Assembly (NCBI RefSeq): GCF_052857255.1
Contig: NC_135498.1
Location: 91,396,757-91,460,756, forward strand
DNA from: Amblyomma americanum
Lineage: Eukaryota > Arthropoda > Arachnida > Ixodida > Ixodidae
Reading direction: 5' to 3'
Length of the DNA stretch: 64,000 bases
This document shows positions 21,573 through 33,285 of this stretch, piece after piece; the first letter of the stretch is position 1; each line of letters begins with the position of its first letter. The notes under the pieces are model-generated. The model was not told the DNA's origin. It saw only the letters and a program-made list of their open reading frames with translations, and did not search any database. The position numbers and the translations under genes are program-made.

Positions 21573-24500
21573 GTAGCCACCATCAAGGACCATAGTGGTT
21601 CAAACATTCAAATGATGTGTACATTGCCTTTGATCCGGAGAATGTCAGCTTTACAATTGCCCCACACAAGCACTCCCTACTGGCCCCATTTCCCCCCCCC
21701 CCCCTCCCCCCTGAAACAGTGATGTGCACATCAGTACAATGTTAAACACCAAGAGCAGGTGTTTGTAGAGAGGCTTCAATGCCAGAGAGTTCTGAAAGGT
21801 TCACCTTTCTGAGGCTCTGTTTCTGAGCTAGCTACAACACTGACCTTCTTGACCAGACGTTAAGAGTTAGCCTGCTCTTTAGTTTTATCCAGTTCGACCA
21901 TCAATTTGGGTGCGCTTTCATTAACCCAGCACACGGCCACAGTCGCTACTTGGCACAGGTGCTCTGCATTGGCAGAGCAAAATACACCATGAGCAGAGCA
22001 TAAGAAGCAATGCAGGTGCCATGAACGCACCGACAGCTTGTAGGCAGTGCTGTCTAAAAAAATATGCACTCAAAAAGTAAACAGCGCTTGCAGAGATGAA
22101 ACTGCTCATCTCCTGCAACACTTCTGCAGATTCTGAAAAAGCTGTTCTTTGCGTTTTTAGAAGATACTGTGAAATGGACACAGGCCAAGCCAGGAGCCCT
22201 TGAGAACTCCGCACTGTGCCTGTTTCAGGAATTGGAAGAGGAGTTGCTGGCAGTGCAAGTGTCAGTTTGGTTAATGCACGCACTTTGCAAGTATTCCAGC
22301 GGTGCAAAGATATTTCAAGGGCTTTCTTACGAACATGTACCAGGCATGCACTGAATCACAGGCACAAGTACAAACAGTGCAAGATGGAAATCAAGAGAAA
22401 AACATAATTATATTCAACCATGCTCTGCACCCGATCTTGCACATGCAGGCCAGTTGTCATTCAACAAAACCATGTGACAAGAACTAAACTGTGGTATAAG
22501 AATGTCTGTGACATGTTCAGAATAAGCTAGGAGAAGGGGAATGACAGAAATAGCGGGAGAGTAAACGGATAACTTGTATGAATGACTGAGAATTTCTTTT
22601 TGCTATTTTAAGTTGTCAGACCATATGGGGTTAATTCCTTCGATTCAATTTAAATGTGGCAAATGCACTTTCAAATTACTGTACCTTCACTGTCACAGTA
22701 AATCTAAATATGGTCCAAGAGTTGGTGTTTCTGCGCAACTAACTAGGCATCATCATGCGGAATCACTAACAAAGGTCAGTGCTAGAACCGATGTTTTTAA
22801 ATTCTCACTTTTTTAACGCACAATAACTGAATGGAATGAACTCCCCCTGAAGTACTAAACAGCAATGATTCCATCGATATGACTGCTTACTGAAAGTTGA
22901 TAAGTTGTTTCTTGCTTCATGCTATGTACTATAATTAATCATCTTTGTTTTCTGCGATATTATTTGCTATGCTTTCTTTTATGCATTCCTACCTCTCCTG
23001 CTTGGACCTATTTTATGGTTTGCAATATACTGTAAATAAAATATATACATAAATCAAACTGCACAAGCCTAGCATCTTCTGTAAATGCAATGTACATTGG
23101 ATTCCACATTCTACTGCGAACTGAACTCTCTGCACCATGGGAGACAGGAGGATCACAAGAATACATGAACAGTAGCGTACAACCTTTGTCAAAAGTTTAC
23201 AGCTCAAGAGAATTTGCTTCTAAGCCGTGTAATGGAGCTCTTGCAGCATCGATGGAAGTCCTAACCTTCGCCATGGGGAGGACTAGAGTCCCTCTTTCCT
23301 TCAGAAGAATTTGAATCCTGGGGATGCATACATAACGAGCCACACGATGTAGTCAAATGTACAGAGGTGAGCATGCTTGTCTAGAGGGTTGGAGAAGTGT
23401 GATGCGCTACAAATAAGACAATATCTTATTGCAGCCCTTTTGTTGCAGGCACTGTACTTGTTCGCTATCATTCGTGTAGCTATGCAGCAGCACTTGACTG
23501 CAAGGATTACCAGTAAAAACTGCTGCCTGGTTAAAATTTTCAATCTTTCGCACCACAGCTCGAGCGCTCTAGACAAGCCGGCTCACATCTGTACCTGTCG
23601 AGTGTATCACCACAGCCTATTTACTTTTGTATGCAACATTACCACAACGATGTGGCAGTTGTGCTATGGTTGGCCTCAACAATAAGATGGTGCTGTTGGT
23701 ACCCAAGCAAAAGCAGTAGCAAATCTAAGTCTTAGGAATTGAGCCTGTTTGTTTCTTTAAATAAGGGGGGGGGGGTCAGGAACCATTTTCTGCACCTGCC
23801 ATGCTATACGGGCAATATTCCCATTGCTAGCATGACAGCTGTGCATTCGGCGCGGCTGCTGACAGCAGGCACAAGCGATCATCACACAGCGACAGTGCAG
23901 CCGCCCTCATTTGTCAGAGCAGTCGCTCGTATAGTCCGCTGTCACTCAGTGCAACTATCTGCAAACAATTCCATGTAAGGTGCGCTTCACGCAGCAGTAA
24001 AAATCGTGCTCGGTCTCTGATAAGCTGTTTCCCCTTTTATTCTTTCTCGATTGTTCTTCACAGCATAGGCGCCACTTGTGCTGTGCCCTAAGCTTTCCAA
24101 GTTAGCCCGCCAACGAAGACGCCTCCTGACACCGGGTGCAAGCTTCACCAAAAATACGTCAGAAGAAACGCTCACATGCACTCATTTGCAGCATGTTCGT
24201 AATCGCAGGCTGCGGGCCGTTTCGTCGCTGGGTGTTGTCGCTGATGCTGAGCTGACACTGCTTACAGTGAGAAATGCATACAACTTCCGACTTTCACAAA
24301 GTAAATAAATCGTAACGCACGTATGTAGTACAGACCGCGAAACGCGAATACGCGAGTCATTTTGGGTCGTCGCCGGCAAGCTGGAACAAAAGCAATGGAC
24401 ACGCACATTCACTGCAAGTTTGCCCGCTGCCGCTACCCAGCTGTGCGTCTTGCAAAGGGTTGCAAGGTAACATCACAAAAAATTGACACACACTGCTTAT

Positions 24501-24860
24501 GTGTGCGAATGCGAAAGCACGTGCGTATGACACCACCTGGAACGCTGGACGAGAAATGGTTGGTCGCAATTTTGACGCGAATGTAGCAGGGAAAAGTGCC
24601 GTCATATTGAACTCAGCCAGTGGGAGGTGTATAAGGCGAATGTCATGTATATGACCGTCTGGAAAGGCAGCCCTCAGCTTGCTGTGTGCGCCATGCGACC
24701 ACTTGATGACCGCATATTTATCTTGACATGACTGGGATTTTCTATACCGTCTGCGAGCGCTCATACATGCCGTCAAGTTTTCTCGTAATGGGGCTAGCAA
24801 TGCTTCCACACTGAAACACGAAACTAAAGTGGACAACGAATATTGCACAGCCTGTACACT
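21573..24860. other. Unassigned 3.3 kb
   Basis: Contains homopolymer runs (C-rich at 21692, G-run at 23766) and scattered short open frames. None has a recognisable domain, splice pair or codon pattern that would support a gene. Confidence 0.3.
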
Positions 24861-24864
24861 TCAC

Positions 24865-25150
24865 AGAAGTTCAAAATTTTTATAAGCCCCCTGCAGCTAG
24901 CAGGAATTAAAAAACAAATGTGTAGACACCCTGCACGTTGCAGAAGACAAACAAAACCAGTCATATGCACACTTACTGCATCCTGCAGAAAAAAGGAAAG
25001 AAGAAATGCATGACTGTTCTGCACCTCCCAGAGAAAAAAAAAATGTACAAACACTTCCTGCACCTTGCAGAAGGAAAACAAATATATGCTTAACGTCTGC
25101 ACCTGGCAGGGAATTAAAAAATATTGTGCGCCTTGCAGAAGGGAAAAAAA
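24865..25150 (-). repeat. Degenerate tandem array of about 60-bp units resembling 3' splice sites
   Basis: Units with CTGCAC-TTGCAGAA followed by A-rich sequence recur near 24890, 24932, 24980, 25019, 25060, 25103 and 25128. Read on minus, each gives a pyrimidine-rich stretch ending in CTGCAAGGTGCAG or similar, an acceptor-like shape. The array lies just 3' of the terminal exon of the Myb-like gene. Confidence 0.6.
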
Positions 25151-25194
25151 CGGAAGAAACAGGTAAAAAAGGAAAAGAAAGCCACACCGAACAG

Positions 25195-27430
25195 TTACTG
25201 CAGTGGCTGTACCTGATTCTGCAAGACACGCATAATCAATGCCACTGCAAGTACCACTTGCTGCGTGAGGAGCACTGAGTCAGCCCTTGCTGCATCTGCA
25301 GTCCGCACCATCCGCACCCCAGTTTGTGTCACGGCAGCAGTCAGCCGCCGTGAGGCTGCGGAATTCTGCCGCTGTCTGGCTTTGGTGCGGCACATAAAAG
25401 GAGCTTCATTTGCACACTTAACAGACATGGAATGGAGGGCTCGTTTCACATAAAGATGACCTACTGAAATGTGTCTAGAGATCAGGCATAGGTTTCGAAC
25501 TGTGAATGTAGATACAACATGTTGCATGCCACTGCTTCTCCTTCACTAAATGTGGTGGGTGCTGTCTGCACATACCTCCAGGAGGCGTGCGTGAAACGCG
25601 ACGTCCTCAACATTGCGGGCTACGAAGAGGTCGGTGCGCCGGGTCTCCGCTAGCAGCTGGCACACCTCCTCCACCCGCGAGCTCTGCTGCTGCTGCCTGG
25701 GACGGCCCGGCACCACAGCTGGCTGCTCCTGTGTATCTGTCAAAAGGAGAAAGTGATTGAATGTACACTTGTCATATAGCGGAGCACGATGTGCAATAAC
25801 CTGACTGTTTGGTGCAATATCTCAGAGTGCTGTTGACATGCATACTGGGGAGCAGTCCATAAAAGCATTCATAATCAGCGGTATGACAAAAACAGGATTG
25901 TTTCAATGTGCACATTTGTGTAACCATCGCAGACACCACAGTTTCTGTTGTAAGAGGAAAAAAGCTTGCACAAGGTACCAGTGCTGCATATGAAAGACAC
26001 TTTTGTGGGTGGCCGCCGCGGTGGCCGAGTGGTTATGGCGCTCGGCTGCTGGCCCGAAAGACGCGGGTTCAATATTGGCCGCGGCGGTTGAATTTCGATG
26101 GAGGCGAAATTCTAGAGGCCCGTGTACTGTGCGATGTCAGTGCACATTAAAGAACCCCAGGGGGTCGAAATTCACGGAGCCCTTCCCTACGTCGTCTCTC
26201 CTAGCCTGAGTCGCTTTGGGGCGTTAAATTCCCATAAACCAAACCAAACTTCCGTGGGTATTGTAAAGTGATACTGATAGTCTCCTCCTGCAAATGGTGT
26301 TAATGTTAGGTAGTTTGTAAAATGGATAATGTGGAGTCTGATATTGGAACAACAACTCACAGGCTGTGTCACAAGGCATGTCATCCTCCTCCAGCTCTTC
26401 CAGCTCCTCTACATCCGTATCTATGTGAATTCATTCCACAAGACACCACTGCTTAGTGGACAGTTTCAGCAGAGCATGTATTGGCGCAAAACACAAGGTT
26501 ACTAGGTACTGAGACACAAGAAGAAAAGCAGCCGTACCAAGAGGGCAAGATAGTACAAGGTACATAACTCGAGGTTGCATACGTTACCTCAGCATTCGCA
26601 TCCCTTCCTAACTAAAAGAAAAACCACAATGAGGTCAACAATGTGCACAAGTTGTTAGGTGTACATATCAAATGACTAAAAAGTCACTTACCAGATGGAG
26701 AGCGCGCCTCTGCCTGCTGCAGGCCGCTCGTCCCTGGTACCTCCCCCACGGACACACGGGGCTGGTTCTGCAAGGGGCACAGCGCCCCACGTTCATGCAC
26801 GAGTGTCTCGAAGTTCATTCTGTGTGAATTGCTCACAGCACATGGCCCCGAGGTTGACATTCATTATTCTTCATTAGCCTCCACTGCCATTCCCCCTTCC
26901 TTATTAGTAACGTCACCGCGGCTTACCACATGCCTGGCTGGAGGAAGAAAACATGGGATCTGCGACGCCTTGCACGAGGTCTGGCGCCCGCAGCTTGCAC
27001 ACACGGCCTGGCAGCCCCGGCCGCCTGCCGCCTCCAGTGCCCCTGCGACAGGATGCGGAGCCATATTCAAGGGCCATTCGACAGACCGTTGTTGACACGC
27101 TCACCTTCCCGCTGCCAAAAACTGTGCCTCCTCCCTATTGCACCGGGTGCACCACACCTGCCACGTGTGGCGCCAGAGGGGCACACTTTTGACAACGGGG
27201 CCCACGGCGTTGAGCAGGTTCGCAACCTCCTGCCACAGCTCGCGCCTGCGAGCCGCCGTGTAACCCACGGAAAGGGGTGAGACAGCGTGAGCTAGCGCCG
27301 GGTGCTGCTCCGTGAAATCAAGCATTAGTTCGTAATGTGGCTTCGACACGCGCGTGCGTGCCTTGGCAGACATGGCCATTTCAAATGATAACGGTCTATC
27401 ATGCCAATTCCGCCAGCGATTTTTTGGCAT
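25195..27430 (-). CDS. Myb/SANT (zeste-like) DNA-binding protein, six exons
   Basis: Exons on minus: 27430-27105, 27042-26927, 26767-26692, 26420-26361, 25736-25576, 25365-25195 (stop TAA). Each is bounded by consensus sites (donors GTGAGC, GTAAGC, GTAAGT, GTGAGT, GTATGT) and phases match, except the second-to-third junction, which is off by one. The first exon carries a Myb/SANT-like fold as in Regulatory protein zeste-type domains: LMLDFTEQHPALAHAVSPLS, RRELWQEVANLLNAVGP, WRHTWQVWCTRCNREEAQFL. GTGGGRRPGLPG follows. A middle acidic/Gln region (EELEELEEDD, PGRPRQQQQSS) and a helical C-terminus (VCQLLAETRRTDLFVARNVE) come next. ATG 27430 or ATG 27379 could be the start. It is divergent from the Harbinger transposase 590 bp away, the classic partner arrangement. 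Confidence 0.7.
26009..26249 (+). repeat. tRNA-derived SINE (Ruka-like)
   Basis: A tRNA-like head contains an A-box-like GGCCGAGTGGTTATGGCGCT and a B-box-like CGGGTTCAATA. A conserved body follows (GAGGCGAAATTCTAGAGGCC, GTGCACATTAAAGAACCCCA) and an (AAACC)n tail near 26236. Flanks TTTTGTGGG and TTCCGTGGG suggest an imperfect target duplication. It sits in the fourth intron (26360-25737) of the Myb-like gene. Promoter boxes allow RNA polymerase III transcription; movement would need a LINE. Confidence 0.85.
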
Positions 27431-28020
27431 CGGTCAGGGAATGAAATAGGGAATGTACTGTAGGTATACATCTTGGCTTCACGCGGACGTGCGCTATATA
27501 TAACTTGGGTTCACACAGCAGAGCATAGACGTGCGCTCTACTGCAACAACTTATACAAGGTTACGAAGCAGCAAGGACGAGCAAGGCGGTTTCACATGGT
27601 GCGACGCGAACGAAAAATTACGGCCCGGTCGCACTGTCCTTGCGACGGTAATCGCAGCCGCCGTTTCACATGAAAACGATTTCTGTCGGTGCCGTCGGCA
27701 CCCTAGCGCCCTCGTGTCGGTGCGGCCTTTTGAGTTGCTGAAGATTCTTCAGCTGCAATAAATGTCAAACATCGTGCCAGGCGTTGATTTCGTAATCATG
27801 AGTAGTAATATTGAGTTGTAATGTATTATTATGTTGAAAAAAGAACGTTTTCGAGATTTTCTTTTTCGCCTTTGTTACCAGATACGCGACTGCGCGCATC
27901 TGGCCGCAAAGCTGGCGCGCGAAGTGTTGCGCGCGGGTCGACTTCCGGCGCGCTAAGCACTGAGTGACCGAGCATTCAACCGTTGACACCCTAGAGGGAC
28001 CGTTCTCCGTTTCTTTCGGT
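27431..28020. promoter_or_regulatory. Candidate bidirectional promoter between the Myb-like gene and the Harbinger transposase
   Basis: A 590-bp interval separates two head-to-head start codons. A TATATATAA string at 27494 faces plus. A GC-rich block (TGGCGCGCGAAGTGTTGCGC, 27912-27931) precedes the transposase start. Function is inferred from layout only. Confidence 0.35.
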
Positions 28021-30009
28021 ATGGACCTGTCAGTAGCGCAAAGTACTTTGCTTCTCGAGGAGTACTACCTCCTCGAAAAGAAAAAGCTGTTGCTGAGCGG
28101 TACGCCAGGGAGAGTTTCGGTTCTAGCAGACGACCGAGCGGGCGCTCTACCACCATATTTCAGCCCGCAGCAGCTTTTGCTAATGGAAGAGTATCTCCTT
28201 CTGGAGAAGAAAAAGATTCTATTGAGCGCTCCTGTGCCCAGGCGGTGGTGGACGCGGCCGATATGACAAAACCGCAAGGAAGAGTCAGTGTTCTACACAG
28301 TGGTGAGTTCATACTGTCAAAATTCATTTTGTGGCTATTCCTCTCTTGCTTGTGTTCTCATACTAGAATTTCTGTTCTCATACTAGAATTTCTGGGTCTG
28401 GCGACCCCGATTACTTCAAGAAATATTATAGAATGACGCCTGAGAAGTTTGAGGGGTTGCACTCGCTCCTTGAGGAGCATCTAACAAAGCCTTATGTTGT
28501 GCGTGAGCCACTGCCGTCGCGAGCACGGCTGGCAATAACGCTCAGGTACGTACACAAACATATCAGTACGTTGAAATTATTTTGCTTTAATATGTCATTC
28601 TTTTTGTTTGCTGCTCTTTTCCAGTGTTCTTTTAATTTTATGCTCTTCCCAGATGTAGATTCCTTTTAGGCCCCAATTTGCACAATGATTAAAAACATTA
28701 ACATCTAGGAAATAAATTTCAGTGAAAGCCTCGTAATTGTCTTTTTTTTTCAGATACCTGGTTTCAGGTATGTACATGCAGGATGTGGCCTTGGAATTCC
28801 GTGTGGGGATATCTACAGTATCCGCTACAGTGCATTCGACATGCAGACTGCTGTGGACAACATTGCAGCCTTTGTATCTCAAGGTATATATTGTATCTAC
28901 ATTTTTAAGCACAAGTAAGCCAAACTAGATTTTTGTGCGTTTGAAGATCGAGTTCTGCATGCAGGAATGCAGATTTCACCGCTTATCTCCACTATAGTCC
29001 CAACAAGCAGTTTGGTGCTTGAATTTTGAAAAGTATCTAATTTAAAGAGCTTCCATTTCAGGTGGCAACAACTGAAAAATGGGAGGAAGTTGCCAGGGGT
29101 TTCAAGGAGAAGTGCAACTTCCCAAATTGTGTCGGAGCAGTAGACGGCAAACACATTCAAATCCAGGCCCCTCCACACTCAGGCAGCCTCTACTACAACT
29201 ACAAAGTATGTCGTTCTTGGTAGCAGTGCGTCATATTAAGACTTGACTGTGTTTGCAATACATTCTCATTACAGGGAACCTACTCCATTGTGTTGCTGGC
29301 GGTTGCCGATAGTAACTTAAAGTATGTAATGATTGATGTGGGTGCTTACGGTCGGCAAAGTGATGGGGGCACTCTCAGCATGTCTCGATTTGGCAAATGT
29401 CTTGAAGGAGGTGGTCTTGGGTTGCCTGGACCAGAACACCTGCCAGGCACACAAACAGCAGCACCCCATGTATTTGTGAGAGATGAAGCATTTCAGCTTC
29501 GGCCGGATTTTCTCCGGCCTTATTCTGGCAGGAGCCAGAGTGAAGAAAAAAGAATCTTCAACTACAGACTCAGCAGAGCAAGGTGATTGTGGCGACTCTG
29601 CAATGTCCTTTTTATACTCAGGTGTGAAGTTATCATTTCCCATTTCATTTTCAGGAGGTGCGTGGAAAATACCTTTGGTGTTATGGTGTCGCGGTTTCGC
29701 GTCTTTCAACGCAGCATCAACCTTCTACCAAGCAATGTCGACAATGTTGTGATGGCATGTTGTGTGCTTCACAACTTTCTTCGAGACGATGTCGTGTACA
29801 TGTCTGCAACTTCTGATGACGAACCTCAAGATGCAGCCAATGTTCAATTGTGTTCAGATGGCGGATCAAGTATGCTTGATCTTCAGCCACCATGTGGACA
29901 CAACTACAGCCGGACAGCTGCAGAAACCAGGGATTTGTTTTCTTGTTATTTTTCAAGCCCTTGTGGTGCTGTGCCGTGGCAGCGAACATATGCTGGCCTG
30001 CGCAATTAG
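28021..30009 (+). CDS. HARBI1-like: PIF/Harbinger transposase (HARBI1-like), six exons, in-frame TGA in exon 1
   Basis: Exons: 28021-28302, 28367 or 28387-28545, 28754-28883, 29062-29205, 29275-29582, 29655-30009. Consensus GT/AG sites and phases agree from exon 2 on. Exon 1 has two copies of a Leu/Lys-rich motif (EEYYLLEKKKLLLS, EEYLLLEKKKILLS) and RRWWTRP. Exon 2 has DPDYFKKYYRMTPEKFEGL. The DDE_Tnp_4-type core follows, with acids in GAVDGKHIQIQAP, MIDVGAYGRQSDGG and RCVENTFGV. The C-terminus NVVMACCVLHNFLRDD is typical. HARBI1-like proteins cut DNA with a Myb-like partner, here the divergent neighbour. Problems: TGA at 28264-28266 right after RRWWTRPI, where relatives read on, and a 20-bp duplication over the exon 2 acceptor. 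The later exons show no stops, so decay, if real, is recent. Confidence 0.8.
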
Positions 30010-30129
30010 TGCATAATTCACTTGAAACAATTCCTATGTTTTGTACCCTTCTTTGTCCTCTGTTTTCATCATAATAGAGATGGTACCTTCATTAAGAATT
30101 GCATAATGATGATGTATCTTTTTTTTTCT

Positions 30130-30215
30130 ACTCTGTATATGATCAATTAGTTAGACATGATCCTTTGCCCTGCAGTGGGTGTAGTAAGGCTGATGATGAT
30201 GATGATGATATATGT
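30130..30215 (+). repeat. Retroposon 3' tail ending in GAT trinucleotide repeats
   Basis: The string CCCTGCAGTGGGTGTAGTAA at 30168, followed by GCTGATGATGATGATGATGA, looks like the 3' end of a dispersed SINE/LINE. The 5' part is not recognisable. Confidence 0.5.
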
Positions 30216-31103
30216 ATTGTGCTTATGCTATCTTCCGACATGAAAATGCAATACTCTTACTTTGTTACTTTAGCTTCAGTTCGTGCAGTGGTTTTGCACA
30301 TCTATTTTTTGTGTAACGAGTGTCCGGAAAATAAATCACTACATATGTAAATACGTTGTGCAACCGTTGTACGCCTTGTAAAGAGGGGCTTGAACCTCAT
30401 CAAGTGAACTATTTTTCACTTTTGTTCGAGCCCCTACCGCTTTGACGGAAAATAAATCATATCATATGATATCACAGTGAAATAATCCTCATTTTTGACT
30501 GCATAAAAGTTATCCGTATATAATTCATTTTACTGTGCATTATATTTCTTCACTATTTATTAATGTTTCACCATGAAAACGCTTCTGCTAAGATTGCCCT
30601 GACGTACAGCTATAATTAGCCTTGTGCTTGATTTTTATAATAAAATTGTTTATAGCTGTTCTCTTTTTTCTATACATTTCCTACTGCACCTAAGCATACA
30701 TTGCTTGTGGGTGGGTAGGCAGATAAGCAGACATACCGGGCAAGCATGTGTGTTACAAAGAAACACCTTACTGCTTCATATAATGGCATGTTTGCTTGAT
30801 ATAATGGCACACTAGCTCATTTTATAAATAATTTATTTATCACAGCACCCACAGCATCTTAAATGGCATCACAGTGGGAGGGAGGGTATTGCAATGAAAG
30901 AGAAAGAAAAAAGAAGTACAAGTGAATTGCCATGGGCACGAAAAAACATGATTAAAAAAACTGCAACAATGAACCACAAAAACAGACAGCAACAACTGTA
31001 CCAAAAACACATGCCATACATACATATAAAAGGAGAAGAAACAATAAATGGCAAATAATACATAAACACATAGTTATCACAGTACACATTTCGTTCAAGC
31101 AAA
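30216..31103. other. 3' flank of the Harbinger transposase gene, unassigned
   Basis: AATAAATCA at 30330 and again at 30450 could serve as poly(A) signals. A short hairpin (GAGGGGCTTGAACC / GTTCGAGCCCCTACC, 30384-30439) lies between them. Nothing else was recognised. Confidence 0.4.
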
Positions 31104-31278
31104 TAGGGAGTTTTAGGATAGGAGGCCACAAATGGTTAAGTGGATAGGGGAACAGCTGAGCGCCAGTGTGCATGTGCAGAACAACCGAGGGCCGCAATTG
31201 TTCTCCACATGCGCACTGGCTCACTGCTATTTCCTTATCCCTACAACCGGTTGAGTCCTCCTATTCTAAAGCTCTCTA
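31104..31278. mobile_element. Small MITE (copy 2 of the family at 15317)
   Basis: Left TAGGGAGTTTTAGGATAGGA and right (reverse complement) TTAGAGAGCTTTAGAATAGG form inverted ends. The interior again has GCGCCAGTGTGCATGTGCAG and its inverse ACATGCGCACTGGC, as in the first copy. Confidence 0.75.
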
Positions 31279-31281
31279 ATC

Positions 31282-31455
31282 TTAATCCACAATTTGTGAA
31301 CCTGCAACAAGCAGGTTTGCAGCATATACACCTCTAGCATAGTCTGAGACTATGTGTAGCAATTCCATCCTCAGATGGCTTTGCATTTGCTGTGGCACCC
31401 TTGACATTGCTGGGTGCAGCGACAATAAAAAGTGTTTTGCATCGTCCATAGACTG
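31282..31455 (-). CDS. Possible terminal exon with a BESS-like motif
   Basis: A minus frame reads MDDAKHFLLSLHPAMSRVPQ then MQSHLRMELLHIVSDYARG and ends at 31284-31282 (TAG region). The 'd-h-FLlSL-P-m-r-p-q---lr-ei--i' pattern resembles the BESS motif at the C-terminus of MADF-BESS proteins. An acceptor-like CTCAG lies at 31460-31456. No MADF exon was found upstream, so this is a fragment or a chance match. Confidence 0.4.
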   Translation of the reverse strand, partial: QSMDDAKHFLLSLHPAMSRVPQQMQSHLRMELLHIVSDYARGVYAANLLVAGSQIVD

Positions 31456-31475
31456 CTGAGCCGCAAAGGCGGAAA

Positions 31476-33215
31476 GCCACGAAGCAAGCACTGAGGCTAA
31501 GCAAATGAAAAGGATGCAATTCCCGAGCTGTTGGCTGAATATTTTGTGAAGTTGCAGGCTATTATGCAGCCTGTGCAACAAATCAGCTGAGTCTGGTTTA
31601 ACGGTTGCAAAGGGTTTTTTTCTGGTTCACAGCCTGGTTTTATTTTTTTATTTTTTACTTGTGTATTTTGATTTGCTAGGATGTGACGTGGTTGCTCACA
31701 GGGGCAATGGTTTAACAATGTAGCATCTTTCATCGTTCATTCCACTATGTCACTCTTTTAGGGTACTTTTATGCCATGTACAGCCTGTTCAAGTGTCACC
31801 TATGTACTTGTGCAATATTGTCAGATAAAACGCCATACCGATAAAGCGAATGCCTCTGAAAGGAGACTTTCTAGGCAATGGATTAACCTAGTTTCCGTGG
31901 CGCTGGGATTAATTTTTCCACCTGCTCGCCCCCCCTGCAGTTCCGTGCTGGCAGGTATAATGAAATCAACCATTGTCATCATAACTACCACTCGGCACCA
32001 CTGGCTACCAGGCCACCTTTTAGCAGGCTAGTTGCATCTCAGAGTTTTTAGTAGGATCTTTGTCAGCGCAACGAACAGAACAGCGCTGGACTTTTATCTG
32101 GCTATATTGTAGCGTACAGTACACTGATTACATGCTTTACTGCCCCGCGAATGTCCTTGCACTTCACTGTACGCTGTACTTCATGTGTACTTTTGTTGAC
32201 GTAAAATTACTTCAAATTGATCCGGCTAACGACTAGAAGTACTCTGGAGATGGTACGCCGGCTCAATGTATGGTATTTGCTCCTACGTTGAGCACGTTTG
32301 AGGGTGCTAAAGCTGGCTTTAACATTGTCTTGCAGATGTAAACGCACCTGCTATATTCTTTCAGCTGAAGAAATTAAATGTGGAGAATAATCCCAGTGTG
32401 CTCTATGGTCTGTGTTGATGCGCCTACTTATGTCATGTTATGTTTGCTTCAATTGAAGCTGTCGTAGCATTGTTTTCTATACTTTTCAATTTCCTAACTG
32501 ACAACGTTCGTGGCACTTCAGGGCTTTTTCCTTCTGCACTGTGACTATTGAGATGATTAGCCAACTTAAACAATACTTCTTGTGCTGCCTGTGACATGTA
32601 TTTTTTGTTTGTGTGCCAAGGGTGTGCTTTGTGACTGTATTTGTTTGGTTGCTGCAATAAACAATGAATATGAAACTATGAAAACCATACTTGCCGTGCA
32701 CTGTATTGCGAACTGTGCACTTGAGCCAGTGCTTTGTGCATCATACCTTGCATCATACCTTGCTGTACTCAAAAGCTCTCAAACCAGTATTTGCACTACG
32801 AATCATGCATGCTTCGCCAGTGTCTGGAAGTGTTGCTGCCTTTCTATGCTGCCCCTCCTTTACCAGTCACTTTCATTGCGTTCCCAATTGCACATTAACA
32901 AGGCCATAACTAGCAGGAACTCGAGCACATTTGACTGGCACAGGTTGGGGCGCGCTGAAAGGCAGCAACCTTCGAGAGGTACGGGCTCGAAAACGCGGAT
33001 TCTACAGAAACACCGCTTTATAATTCGCGCCAAAAGCATACGTATGCGTGACGTCATTCTACGTCACGTTTGCGTAGTTTGCCCCCTAAAATTCAGGGGG
33101 CGCTGGAGTGCCCACGAGCCGCCATTTTTTGGACCAATAGGCGTCTATGGAGCCTTCGCTACCAGTGTACATCTACCTTGCCGTTTCCACCACCTCTCTG
33201 CACGCAACGCACAAT
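31476..33215. other. Unassigned sequence upstream of the THAP gene
   Basis: A palindromic stretch with CRE-like TGACGTCA (TACGTATGCGTGACGTCA at 33039, then TACGTCACGTTTGCGTA) lies about 400 bp upstream of the THAP start codon. It could be regulatory or part of an unrecognised repeat. The rest shows nothing. Confidence 0.35.
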
Positions 33216-33285
33216 ATTTCATTTATTTCATTTCATTTCATTTATTGATCCCTTAAAGGCCCGAAGGCATTACATAAGGGGGGGC
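33216..33285 (+). repeat. (ATTTC)n tract with a conserved retroposon-like tail
   Basis: ATTTC-type pentamers (33217-33242) are followed by CCCTTAAAGGCCCGAAGGCA and TTACATAAGGGGGGG. This has the look of a dispersed tick repeat 3' end. Confidence 0.5.

Noticed and set aside
21921..22307. 128-codon minus frame with hydrophobic stretches as a membrane protein
   Set aside because: Cys/Leu-rich composition without recognisable family, splice sites or start context; likely chance.
24357..24848. 163-codon minus frame
   Set aside because: No domain, no splice context, not in phase with the Myb-like gene.
26009..26085. tRNA gene on plus
   Set aside because: A/B-box sequences belong to a SINE head with body, AAACC tail and flanking duplication; no good cloverleaf was seen.
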